DNA of 47,486 bases. Source: a virus. The translations under genes and the position numbers were made by a program. The DNA lies in the IMG/VR virus record IMGVR_UViG_3300024520_000118, positions 1 to 47,486 of that record; one strand, 5' to 3'. This document shows positions 15,323-24,018 of this stretch, piece after piece. Each line of letters opens with the position of its first letter. Positions within the stretch are counted from its first letter, which is position 1. The notes beneath the pieces are model-generated. The model worked only from the letters and a program-made list of their open reading frames with translations, did no database searches and was not told the origin of the DNA.

Positions 15323-18300
15323 TACAGGGACTCCGTTAGTTCTATTTCGATTTGGAGGTCAAAGTTGTCACGCCCGTTGCGGACAATCGGAGTCTCTGGA
15401 TTCAGGATGATGCCCTTCCAGATGTTGGATTCCCAGTCGGTGAAGGATACCTCGGCGCCGAGGGACGCTTCCATGAAGTCGTGGATGTTGGTTACCTCGT
15501 CCTCCTTGATACCTACGAAGGTCAGGACCATCTGGTGGATGTCTGGCCATGTGGGGTCTCTGAAGACTTTCAGCGTTCCGCCCCGAGTCTCGCGGACAAC
15601 CCGCTTGAAGGACTTACGCTCGACGTCACCCATCTGGGGCGTGCGGAGCGTGACGGTGTTGGTGGGACCAGTTACGGGGAACTGGAAGGTCACAGAGTTC
15701 GCCCGTGTCAGGGTTGGTTCACTAGCGGGGACCAGGGACCCGGTACCAACGGCTGGCTGGTAGTCACAGGCGTTGAACGTGACGGGGTCAAACGTGAAGG
15801 CGTGCGAGACGCCGATTGCGCCCGAGGCAGTCAGGTTGGTGCGGGTGACGTTGCAGACGACGGTATGGCCCAGGGTTATGACACTGTAACCACGACGTGC
15901 GTTGTCAACCGAGGCGGTATGAGTCATGGCCAGAGTGTTCTGGGCGCTGTTCTCGGTAGCACGACCGGCGAAGCCGTTGGTTATTGTTGCGGTATTGCTG
16001 GCAGTCAGGAAGAGGTTCCTGGCTGAGGCGTTTGACGTGAAGGTCAGGGCGGATTGGCCAGATCTGATCTCGGTCTTACCGTGCCGCGTGGGGTTGGGCT
16101 GAGACAGGGTCAGGATGCTGGAGGCGCTGAAGTGGTTTCCGAAGAAGCTAGAGTTATCCTGAATCAGGTTCAGTCCGTCGATGTCACCAGCGGCGTGGTC
16201 TGCCGTGTTGGTGTTGATCGTACTGAAGGGCGTGAAGGCCGCTTCATTGTGATCGACAGTGATTACGTCGGAGGCTGTAAGGCTCAGCGTGACGTTCACG
16301 ATGGCGGTCTGGCTCAGGGTAAGGGTGGCTTCGTCTGTATCAGCTCTGACGTAGAATGCGTCCGCGTCGGCTGTCTGTGACAGGCTCAGGGTGGATGCTG
16401 ATGTCAATACCGTGGGGATGACTGGTCGGGAGGCGGACTGGGTCAGGCTTGTGGTGTCTGTAGCCGTGACGGTCAGAGTGCTGCCAGTGATGGCGGCAGT
16501 CGCGCCCAGGGATAAGTACCAACGACGGTCGTTCGCTACGGGAGCGTCAATCCAGTTGACGTCGATTTCGTTCGCGCGGATGGCGCTGGCGCTGGCCTCG
16601 GACAGTCGTCGGTCAGTCTGATTGGCAGGATAGGTGCCGGACGTCCAGTTGTAGTTGTACTCGAGACCAAAGGTATCTTCGGACAACCAGACACGGGTGT
16701 TTACCGCGTAGGGGTCATCGATGGCATTACCCTGGGTGGACTGGTTGCCGTCAGAGGTTAGCGTGGCTCGACTGTAGGCTAGGTGGAAGTCAGTAGTGTT
16801 GTCCTCGGTGGTGCCACCAACGGAGTAACCCAGGGTCAGTGTGGGTGTGGTGCCGTCCAGTACAAATGTCTCGGTAGTGATACCCGTTGAGGCTACGTCT
16901 GTCGTCTCTATCAGGGAGGCTTCGAAGTCGCCCGTGAGGAACAGCAGTGTGAAACCGCCGCCGTCGTAGTTACTGTTCGCGGTACCGTACCACTGGATGT
17001 TAATGTCCGACGCTGTCACAGAGGCGACACCGCCGTTGATGCGTGTGGTACTGGTGGTGGCTGAGCCACCGGCGGTTTGGGAGATCAACGTGTCCGTGAC
17101 CCTACGTGTATCATCACCACCGATGATCCAGGAGAACTCCTTGATGGTACCCAGGTAGTCTTCACACCAGACGCCGTGGCACAGGGCTGAGCTGCCACGT
17201 GCGGCTGTGCTGTTGGGTGTTGTCCAGTAGGTATTCGAGGTGGCATTACCCGCGCTGTTGAAGCACAAGACGGCCTTAGGTGCGGCACCTAGACTATGGC
17301 TGTACGCTATGGGGCTACTGATGTCGTCTGTTGAGAGTGGTGCGAAGAACGTCTTGGCGGTACACGTGGTGCCACCAATAACGGTGTAATGAACTTTCAG
17401 GTTACGGGGGAGTTGGGTTGCGGGAACACCGTCCCAGTCCAGGGTGAAGGAGCCGTCAACGTTGAAGGAAACCAGCTCAGCACTGAACGAGGCCGCGCCC
17501 TGCCATGCAGTAGCGCTGGAACTGCTGCTATTCACGTACCCGGTTGCGGGGAACAACAGAACTTTCTCATCGGAGCGGAGAGATAGACCGGTCTGCCAAC
17601 GTGACTTCTTGGCTGCTGTGACGCCCTGGGCCGCAGGACCCGTGGCAACACCACGCATGACCAAATTACAGGGTGTTGTGGTGACGCCCACGCCGTCTTC
17701 GTCTGCGTAGAAGTAGGACATGGACAGGATGATGGCGGTGGGCGCGACGCCCAGACCGGTCTGAATCCGTTGTTGTCCGGCCTCGACGGGCGTGGCGAAT
17801 GTACCCTGTGCGGACTTGAAGCCACCGATACCGGGCGCGACGCCCTGCTGCAGTGTGAGTGGTTGCGTGACCGCACGGTTGATAACTGTAGCCGTTTCGG
17901 CGATAGCGAGTACGACCATGACGTCACCCTGTGGGGGTGCGTCCACGATGTTGATGGTGGTGGTGTCTGCGGCTGTGGATACGAAGGCAATCTCGCAATC
18001 TAGTGCGTTGGTGCTGTCACCCACGAAGGAGTAGGAGAGTGCCGTGTTGTCGAAAACCCGACGACCAGTCCATGTGGTCTGGGACGAGCCTGCGTTGGTG
18101 AAGTTACCAAAGGCCAGTTGGTTGGTACCATCGGAGACGCCGCACGCATCACGCGTATCATTAGACTGGTCGGTCCCGGTCAAGCGACTATAGCCAGGAC
18201 CGCCTGTCTCGGGGAAGGCGTTGCCTGCGGAGTAGGTCATGATCGCATCAGGGGTGGCACCGTCCAGGGGGGTTGACAGGGCTTGAGTACCTGTACTGGT

Positions 18301-19140
18301 ATTGATCGTGTGCTCGGTGAGGCTCGCGGAGATGTGGCCACCCAGACAGAGGGCAAACATGAAGGCTGAGTATGGGGCCGTGCCTTGGATGTAGATGTTG
18401 GTATCATCAACGTGATGTAGCTCAATAGTCATCTCATCGTCGTTGTTGATTTCGGGTGCTGCAGGGCGGTAGGTCCGGCCCAGGTACTCGGACAAGAACG
18501 TCTTGGTTCCGTGCTCCTTGGTCCAGACGGATCGTGCGACGTTGGGTCGCGAGTTGGTCAGGGTGTTGATGTTGGTGGTGACCTGAAACGCAGACATGTT
18601 GGTCAGGACGGCTTTGGGGGTTGTCCCCAGACCATGTGCAATGGCCTCGACGCCGTTACCAAAGGGCGTTGCGGAACTGACATCCTGTCTATCCGTGTTG
18701 TGGACCAGGAGGGAGGCATCACAGCCAGTGAAGGCCTGGTAGCCGATCGAGAAGCCAGAGGCGGCAACGACGGACCAGTTGATGGTGACCTGGTTGTTGG
18801 CGAAGCTGACGAATGAGGCTTGATTGATGACGGTGGTGCGGTCGACGTACTCTGTACCAGTGAAGTAGATACAGGCGTCGTTGCGGGTGGATGTCTTGTA
18901 GAACTCACTGCCATCATGTCTGTAGATGTCCCAACGGACGCCTTCAGCAGTGGCGGTGGCGGCACCTTCCCCGGAGTTGTAGATCGGACCCGTGTCGGAA
19001 GTGTACCCAGACAGGGTGGAGTCTGCGACCCAGAAGAAACGTATAGCTACGGGGGTTCCACCCAGGCCGGTCAGGGATATGACCTGATTGCCTGTGACTG
19101 TTGGTGATTGAAATGTACCGACGAGGGAATTGAAAGCCAT
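15322..19140 (-). CDS. giant modular tail protein with C-terminal tail-anchor domain (1272 aa)
   Basis: A tail-tip structural/receptor-contact protein. Residues ~1-438 and ~439-882 are two copies of one three-part unit. Matching points include GTFQSP/GTFATP, HGLGTTPKAVL/HSLGAAPKAVL, ISASLTEHT/FEASLIETT, LDGATPDAIMTYS/LDGTTPTLTLGYS and NIVDAPP/NWIDAPV. Residues ~883-1140 hold several copies of the ~20-residue beta repeat (TLSLSQTADAD, TLTLSQTAIVN) also found in the 2073-residue protein. The last ~120 residues resemble the neighbouring 128-residue tail protein and presumably dock it to the tail. AAGG lies upstream of the start. A strong terminator precedes the gene, so it may have its own promoter or rely on read-through. 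Receptor-binding is inference. Confidence 0.72.
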   Translation of the reverse strand: MAFNSLVGTFQSPTVTGNQVISLTGLGGTPVAIRFFWVADSTLSGYTSDTGPIYNSGEGAATATAEGVRWDIYRHDGSEFYKTSTRNDACIYFTGTEYVDRTTVINQASFVSFANNQVTINWSVVAASGFSIGYQAFTGCDASLLVHNTDRQDVSSATPFGNGVEAIAHGLGTTPKAVLTNMSAFQVTTNINTLTNSRPNVARSVWTKEHGTKTFLSEYLGRTYRPAAPEINNDDEMTIELHHVDDTNIYIQGTAPYSAFMFALCLGGHISASLTEHTINTSTGTQALSTPLDGATPDAIMTYSAGNAFPETGGPGYSRLTGTDQSNDTRDACGVSDGTNQLAFGNFTNAGSSQTTWTGRRVFDNTALSYSFVGDSTNALDCEIAFVSTAADTTTINIVDAPPQGDVMVVLAIAETATVINRAVTQPLTLQQGVAPGIGGFKSAQGTFATPVEAGQQRIQTGLGVAPTAIILSMSYFYADEDGVGVTTTPCNLVMRGVATGPAAQGVTAAKKSRWQTGLSLRSDEKVLLFPATGYVNSSSSSATAWQGAASFSAELVSFNVDGSFTLDWDGVPATQLPRNLKVHYTVIGGTTCTAKTFFAPLSTDDISSPIAYSHSLGAAPKAVLCFNSAGNATSNTYWTTPNSTAARGSSALCHGVWCEDYLGTIKEFSWIIGGDDTRRVTDTLISQTAGGSATTSTTRINGGVASVTASDINIQWYGTANSNYDGGGFTLLFLTGDFEASLIETTDVASTGITTETFVLDGTTPTLTLGYSVGGTTEDNTTDFHLAYSRATLTSDGNQSTQGNAIDDPYAVNTRVWLSEDTFGLEYNYNWTSGTYPANQTDRRLSEASASAIRANEIDVNWIDAPVANDRRWYLSLGATAAITGSTLTVTATDTTSLTQSASRPVIPTVLTSASTLSLSQTADADAFYVRADTDEATLTLSQTAIVNVTLSLTASDVITVDHNEAAFTPFSTINTNTADHAAGDIDGLNLIQDNSSFFGNHFSASSILTLSQPNPTRHGKTEIRSGQSALTFTSNASARNLFLTASNTATITNGFAGRATENSAQNTLAMTHTASVDNARRGYSVITLGHTVVCNVTRTNLTASGAIGVSHAFTFDPVTFNACDYQPAVGTGSLVPASEPTLTRANSVTFQFPVTGPTNTVTLRTPQMGDVERKSFKRVVRETRGGTLKVFRDPTWPDIHQMVLTFVGIKEDEVTNIHDFMEASLGAEVSFTDWESNIWKGIILNPETPIVRNGRDNFDLQIEIELTESL

Positions 19141-19171
19141 GGTAGAACCTTAGTGTAGGGAGCGCAGAAAA

Positions 19172-19201
19172 GGGCGAGGCAAGGAATTCCCTGCCCCGCC
19201 C
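19172..19201 (-). terminator. strong terminator hairpin after the 176-aa gene
   Basis: On the minus strand GGGCGGGGCAGGG pairs with TTTGCC/CTCGCCC-type partner across a 15-bp stem (two G-T wobbles) with an AATT tip, followed by TTTTCTG. It sits 35 nt after the 176-residue gene, upstream of the 1272-residue gene. Confidence 0.85.
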
Positions 19202-19236
19202 GAAAGCGGTATGCTCAAGTGAGCATGAGTTCAGAA

Positions 19237-19767
19237 TTAGGCACTGACGGTGTAGGTAACCTTCAGTTGGTCACCAGAGACGACAGCGGTGTCACCCTGG
19301 TCGAACAGTGCGGTGGCCCACAGTTTGTGAGCAGCACCGGCAGTGTGGTCGCCCTTGGTGGCGGCGGAAGTACCGGCACAGATGAACAGACCCTTGCAGG
19401 TGTTGGTGGCGTTCATGTTGAAGACAACCTGGGCAGAGTTGGTGATGGACTGGGAAGCGGCAGCGTCAGCGGTCCACACGGGGCGAGTAGCCTCGGTGTA
19501 GGCCTGCAGTGCGTCCCAACCGTTACCGGCTTGGTCGATGTTGTCGTAGGTGTCGCCAGCAGCCAGAGCGGTGAAGTTGGCCAGGTCGATCAGACCCATG
19601 TACCAAGTGGTGAGCTGAGCGACAGCACCACCCTCGAACATGATGTCCAACAGGGCGTCTTTGCCTTCGTTGGTGATACCGTTGTTCATGGTGTGGATGG
19701 CGATGGTCTCGCCGTTGCGGACGTGCTCGACAACGAAGCGACCTTTGGGGGAAATGTTAGAGATCAT
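19237..19767 (-). CDS. tail/fibre-associated virion protein (176 aa)
   Basis: Resembles a small virion protein commonly found near tail-fibre genes of phages. Family-like marks are the opening with VRNGETIAIHTMNNGITNEG, then LLDIMFEGG, TTWYMGLID, a STRPxW-type turn (EATRPVW), and a closing VVSGDQLKVTYTVS. It has GGAGG upstream and is separated from the 41-residue gene by 36 nt. A strong hairpin terminator follows, suggesting high copy number. No enzymatic motif. The biochemical role of this family is unknown to me. Confidence 0.6.
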   Translation of the reverse strand: MISNISPKGRFVVEHVRNGETIAIHTMNNGITNEGKDALLDIMFEGGAVAQLTTWYMGLIDLANFTALAAGDTYDNIDQAGNGWDALQAYTEATRPVWTADAAASQSITNSAQVVFNMNATNTCKGLFICAGTSAATKGDHTAGAAHKLWATALFDQGDTAVVSGDQLKVTYTVSA

Positions 19768-19803
19768 TGTAGGGGTTAGCCTCCATAATTGGTTGTGAGA
19801 TGC

Positions 19804-19929
19804 TTAGTCTCGGGATTGTTGATCATTTTGACGGTCCTGGGCGGGGGATGGTTCCCCCTTTTTACCAGAATCCGCTCGTACGATCTGCACAGAAGCGCGC
19901 TGATCGACTTTGATGGGTTCAAAACCCAT
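19804..19929 (-). CDS. small charged protein (41 aa)
   Basis: A short gene between tape measure and the 176-residue gene. It has an excellent ribosome-binding site (GGAGG, 5 nt, ATG) 24 nt after the tape-measure stop. The product starts MGFEPIKVDQRASVQIV and ends in a polar tail rich in Gln, Asp and Arg. No domain recognised. The good ribosome site and tight placement support translation; the function is unknown. Confidence 0.6.
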   Translation of the reverse strand: MGFEPIKVDQRASVQIVRADSGKKGEPSPAQDRQNDQQSRD

Positions 19930-19952
19930 GGTTACCTCCGTTTCAGTGGGGT

Positions 19953-22900
19953 TTAGAACGACGAAGTACCGCGTCGGAACTCTCGCTTCAACTGCCCAAC
20001 CACCTGCCGTGCTGTGGCTTCTGGGTTGGATGAGCTGCTGATGTTGATGTCACCGACGTTGACGTTGTTGTTCGTAGTAGTCTGGGCACGGCTGGAAGGA
20101 GCTATGCCCGCGTTCATTGCTTGTAGTTGAGATGCGAACTGGGCCGCATTCTTGGAGTTGGTTACGTGCTCACCACGTTGGAGCATGGCTGGGATACTGT
20201 CCTGTCCTTGGACGGCACCACCGGATGCCCGGTAGAGGAATCCACCAGCGGCACGTTTGGTGGGAGCACCACCACCACCGTTGGCGTTGGCACGGTTCAG
20301 GCGCTCGACGGCTTCGGCAGCGGTGATGGCCTGACGGGCCAGGTTGCCTGCGGCTGTCGCCTCGTTGTTTAAGCCCGTGGCTGCGGCTGGGGCAGCACCA
20401 GCCAGTGTGGCTGTGGCTGTGGCGATGGCCTGGGCGGGTTCAGCGCCCTGTTGGGCGGACTGGACGAAGTTGGCCAGGGCGCCGGCATTGCCAAGCGTCT
20501 CGTCAAATTTGCTCAGGTTCTCTTGGTTCGAGACCAGGAAGTCGACTCTTGCTTGGACTTCCTTCTTCAGTGTCTCGATCTGCTCGAGGCCTTTGGCCGT
20601 TGCTGGGTCATCGCGGTCGAGTAGTTCGCCGAAGTTACCAGAGGCCTTGGCCTGGGTCTCAAGCCGGGACAGTGCCAGTGTGAGTTCACCCAGCTTTGCA
20701 ATCTGCTCGTCCGTGGGGAGGTCGATCAGGCTGGTGGCGTCGAAACCCCCATCATCGGGGTTCAGGTCGGCCAGGGCGTCATAGAAGGGCTTGAAGGCTG
20801 CGACACCACCGCCGAGGAACTCAGGGAGTGTTGCGGTCGCGTTGTCCAGGTCGAACTGCGTTGCCAGGATCTGTTTCCTGAGCGCCTCCATGGCGGACAG
20901 TGCGGTTCCACTGTTGTGACCAACGGCGGAGAGTGCCTTGTTATTCTTATTGACGGCGCCCTCCATGTCCGCGACGTCCTGGAGGCTGAGGCCCAGTACG
21001 CTGCGGACGTCGGCCTGTCTGGCTGTCGTCGCTTGGAGGTCGGTGATCTTCGTCAGGTTGGCTGGGTCCAGTTGCGTGACGTTGATGCCCTTCCCGAAAG
21101 CCTCACCCGCTTTGTACATGCCCTTCTCGAGGGCAGGTATCTCGTCTGTGATCATGGTACGGAGACCGTTCAGGGCGGATGCGTGCCACTGCAGCTTGCT
21201 CGCGTCCTGGAGCGTTTCCAGGTACTGGCGTGCGGTAGCCTTCATGGCCTCGGTCTGATCCAACAGCTTGGTGACGCCCGCGTCGGCCTTAATGCCGTCA
21301 GCGGCTGCTGCGTCTCCCAGCAGTTCTCGGACCTTCTGGCGTCCTTCCAGGGATGCGATCAGTTGCTTCTCGGCGTCGTCCCGGAAACCCTTCCGGCCTT
21401 CTTCACCGAATGCCTTGGCGGCTTCGCGCGATCGTTGGATAGAAAGCTCAATCAGCTCCCAGGCTTGTTGCAGGTTGACTGTGCCGCCCTTGGCGATCAG
21501 GTCGTTGACCTGGGGGATAAGTTGTGCCGCCTCGTTGGCGTCTGCGAGCGCGTTCTGACCCGTAGACTTGCCACGGCGTGACTGGGCGCGTTGCAGATCG
21601 GCGATCTCTTGGGCACCGGATTTGAGGTCGGCTTCCGTGGAGTCGACGATCTTCTGCAGGTCCGAAGCATGGCCCTTCATGCGGCGTAGTTCGGCTTCGT
21701 TCTTGCCGAGGGCCCGGAACAGGTCGCGACCAACGGAGTCGGCGAGGTTCGATGCGATATCGTCCAGGTCCTGGGTAGCGCCGGTCAGCTTGTTCATCTC
21801 GACGACAGACTTGCGGAGTTCGTCGAACTGCCGCTCGAACGCCAGCTTCTCGGCTGCGTTGACGGCCTCGCCGATGCTGTCGACCATACGTTTGTTGGCC
21901 TTCTCCAGCTCGTCGGCGCGGTCTGCTGCGCGCTGACTGGCCTTCGCGTTCTCAGTGTACACGGCGGTGAGGATACCGACAGCGGTGGCGGTGGCGGTCA
22001 CTGCGATCAGGATGGGACTCAGGGCACCGAGGAACGTGGTGACAGAGGCAGTGGCAGTAATGAAGGAACCAGTGATGATTGCGTTGGTGGTGGCGATCAG
22101 TGTGCCGACACCTACGAACGTACCCACAGCCGTAGACACGGTGCCCAGACCGTCATCAACGAAGGAGACGACGGCTTCTACGAGTTGGAAGAAACCGGTC
22201 TTCAGGGGTATCATGGTTTCGGCCATGGCGTCAAAGGCTGCCTGCATACCGGAACGTGCACGCTCAAGCTCTTTAGCCTGGGTGTCGTTCAGGGTCTTGA
22301 AGGCGTCGTCCAGGGTGTTGACCTCACCGGAGATGGCTTCCAGAGCCTTGGCGAGTCCGCCCTTCTCTTGGGTCAGAGCGGTCTGACCAACGGTGGCACG
22401 GATGTTCTTAAACAGCTTGGCGATCTCTGGCAGGTTGCCCTTCTTCAGCTCATCGATCTGCTCGATCAGGGGGATGAATCCACCGGACTTGTTCAAGGCG
22501 TCGGTGATGTCCTCGAAGCCCAACTCGGAGAATGCCTTGCGGATTTCGGGGCCTTCCTTGATCAACTGCTGCAGGACGGATCGTAACTGGGTGACTGCGA
22601 CGGTTGGGGCGTTACCACCCTTGGTCAGGGTTGCCAGTGCGGCACCGACCTCAGAGAAGTCAATACCCAACTGGGCAGCCAGTGGTGAAACACGACCCAT
22701 GGATGTGGACAGTTCGCCCAGAGTGATACGGCCTTGCTCGACGGTCTTGAACAGGGTGTTGGCGAACTGCTCAGATTCGTTGGCAGACTTGCCGTTGGAG
22801 TTCAGGGCGGTTGCCAGTGCGTCGACCGAGTTGGTGACGGAGGTGTTGGTTGCGACTGCCAGCTTCTGTGCGGTCTGGAAGAACTTGCTGTTCTTGGTTG

Positions 22901-23489
22901 AGTCCTTGACCTGATTAGAGAACTGTTGGTACTTGGCGTTCGCAAGGTCCAGAACGTCCAGACCGAAGGTCTTGGCGTCGGCGCGTAGCTCTTTCTGCAA
23001 CTCAGGGGTTGTGAACTGGCCACCAGAAATGGTGGAGGCCTCGGCGACCTTCTTCTCGAACTCGACGACGCGGTCACCGGCTTCACTGATCTGCTGACCA
23101 AGTGCTGCCCAGGCGCGGAGGAGAATCTGGACCTGACCGACGCGGGCCAGGGTCTGCATGGAAGCGGTGACTCCGCCGACTGCGACCTTGGCGTTGTTGG
23201 CACCGTTGGTGATCGTGTTGAACATGGCAGCACCTTGTGCGGCGCGTGCACCCTGAACCAGGTGGCTCAGGTTGGTACCGATACCGGTGGTGGCGAGTTT
23301 CAACTTGTCTGCGTTGCGGGCTGCGTTAGCCAAGGAGCGACCGAGACCGGAGGCAGAGAATTGTTTGGTGGACGTAGCCATCTTGACCAAGGACTGGTCG
23401 ACGAGGAAGAGTGAATTGTTCAATGTATTCAACTGGGCGATGGCACCAGTTGCATCGAATCCGAGTTGTTGTACGATGGGAGAAGTCAT
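19953..23489 (-). CDS. tail tape measure protein (1178 aa)
   Basis: Sets tail length and is delivered through the tail during infection. The N-terminal ~450 residues match the phage tape-measure (TIGR01760-type) family: coiled segments then a block with LAVATNTSVTNSVDALATAL, ELSTSMGRVSPLAAQLG and GAALATLTKGG. Residues ~440-515 form long hydrophobic stretches (TFVGVGTLIATTNAIITGSF and following) suited to membrane insertion. The rest is alpha-helical with coiled coil and an Ala-rich region. The C-terminus has GGFLYRASGG and a GQDSIPAMLQRGEHV motif, frequent at the end of such proteins. At ~0.15 nm per residue, a tail near 170-180 nm is expected. Its start overlaps the upstream stop (TAATG). 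Confidence 0.92.
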   Translation of the reverse strand: MTSPIVQQLGFDATGAIAQLNTLNNSLFLVDQSLVKMATSTKQFSASGLGRSLANAARNADKLKLATTGIGTNLSHLVQGARAAQGAAMFNTITNGANNAKVAVGGVTASMQTLARVGQVQILLRAWAALGQQISEAGDRVVEFEKKVAEASTISGGQFTTPELQKELRADAKTFGLDVLDLANAKYQQFSNQVKDSTKNSKFFQTAQKLAVATNTSVTNSVDALATALNSNGKSANESEQFANTLFKTVEQGRITLGELSTSMGRVSPLAAQLGIDFSEVGAALATLTKGGNAPTVAVTQLRSVLQQLIKEGPEIRKAFSELGFEDITDALNKSGGFIPLIEQIDELKKGNLPEIAKLFKNIRATVGQTALTQEKGGLAKALEAISGEVNTLDDAFKTLNDTQAKELERARSGMQAAFDAMAETMIPLKTGFFQLVEAVVSFVDDGLGTVSTAVGTFVGVGTLIATTNAIITGSFITATASVTTFLGALSPILIAVTATATAVGILTAVYTENAKASQRAADRADELEKANKRMVDSIGEAVNAAEKLAFERQFDELRKSVVEMNKLTGATQDLDDIASNLADSVGRDLFRALGKNEAELRRMKGHASDLQKIVDSTEADLKSGAQEIADLQRAQSRRGKSTGQNALADANEAAQLIPQVNDLIAKGGTVNLQQAWELIELSIQRSREAAKAFGEEGRKGFRDDAEKQLIASLEGRQKVRELLGDAAAADGIKADAGVTKLLDQTEAMKATARQYLETLQDASKLQWHASALNGLRTMITDEIPALEKGMYKAGEAFGKGINVTQLDPANLTKITDLQATTARQADVRSVLGLSLQDVADMEGAVNKNNKALSAVGHNSGTALSAMEALRKQILATQFDLDNATATLPEFLGGGVAAFKPFYDALADLNPDDGGFDATSLIDLPTDEQIAKLGELTLALSRLETQAKASGNFGELLDRDDPATAKGLEQIETLKKEVQARVDFLVSNQENLSKFDETLGNAGALANFVQSAQQGAEPAQAIATATATLAGAAPAAATGLNNEATAAGNLARQAITAAEAVERLNRANANGGGGAPTKRAAGGFLYRASGGAVQGQDSIPAMLQRGEHVTNSKNAAQFASQLQAMNAGIAPSSRAQTTTNNNVNVGDINISSSSNPEATARQVVGQLKREFRRGTSSF

Positions 23490-24001
23490 TACTTGATCTT
23501 TCGTCGGCTTTGGAATTTGAATGGGTTGGGCAAGAAGCGTGCCCTGTGAGTTGTCAGATAGGTGTTGAATGCGTCGGCACCGGCGTCCTGGAACTTGTAG
23601 GGACCGGGTGTCTTCAGGTTGTGGCCAAACGCATTGGCGTTGTTGTATTCGTTGAATACAAGGTGGTCAAGTGAAGTGCTGTACTTCATCATGACGATGC
23701 CGTCATTACCGTTGTCGTCCAACTCACCTGAACTATTGGCCAATCCGAGACTGATGCGTGGGGTCTTGGCTGTCGGTGATACCTGGATGTCAATTGGGAA
23801 GTTAAGCTCCTGCGCGAGGTGCAGGAAGGTGGCGCGTGAAGCACCGGACCAGACTGGTATCTTAGAGATCGCTGTGGCATTTAACCAGCGGATACCAGCT
23901 TGGTTGATGTGCAGGTTGAGAGACTCCGCCAGCGCTGCTCGCCATGCCTGTAGTTGTAGGCTGACGGTGGTGAAGTTCTTGGTGAATTTGAAGAATGCCA
24001 T
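23489..24001 (-). CDS. tail/neck completion-like protein (170 aa)
   Basis: A minor structural protein between the chaperone and tape measure. It begins MAFFKFTKNF, contains IPVWSGASRATFLHLAQ and ends in a basic FKFQSRRKIK. The PVWSGASR box followed by beta strands and a PGPYKFQDAGADAF end is like HK97-gp10-type head-tail/tail-completion proteins, an assignment by feel rather than by firm motif. The start at 24001 has GAGGA upstream and lies 18 nt after the stop of the frameshifted chaperone; the longer open frame upstream overlaps that product and is rejected. Its stop overlaps the tape-measure start. Confidence 0.6.
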   Translation of the reverse strand: MAFFKFTKNFTTVSLQLQAWRAALAESLNLHINQAGIRWLNATAISKIPVWSGASRATFLHLAQELNFPIDIQVSPTAKTPRISLGLANSSGELDDNGNDGIVMMKYSTSLDHLVFNEYNNANAFGHNLKTPGPYKFQDAGADAFNTYLTTHRARFLPNPFKFQSRRKIK

Positions 24002-24018
24002 ATGGTCTGAAGGTCCTC

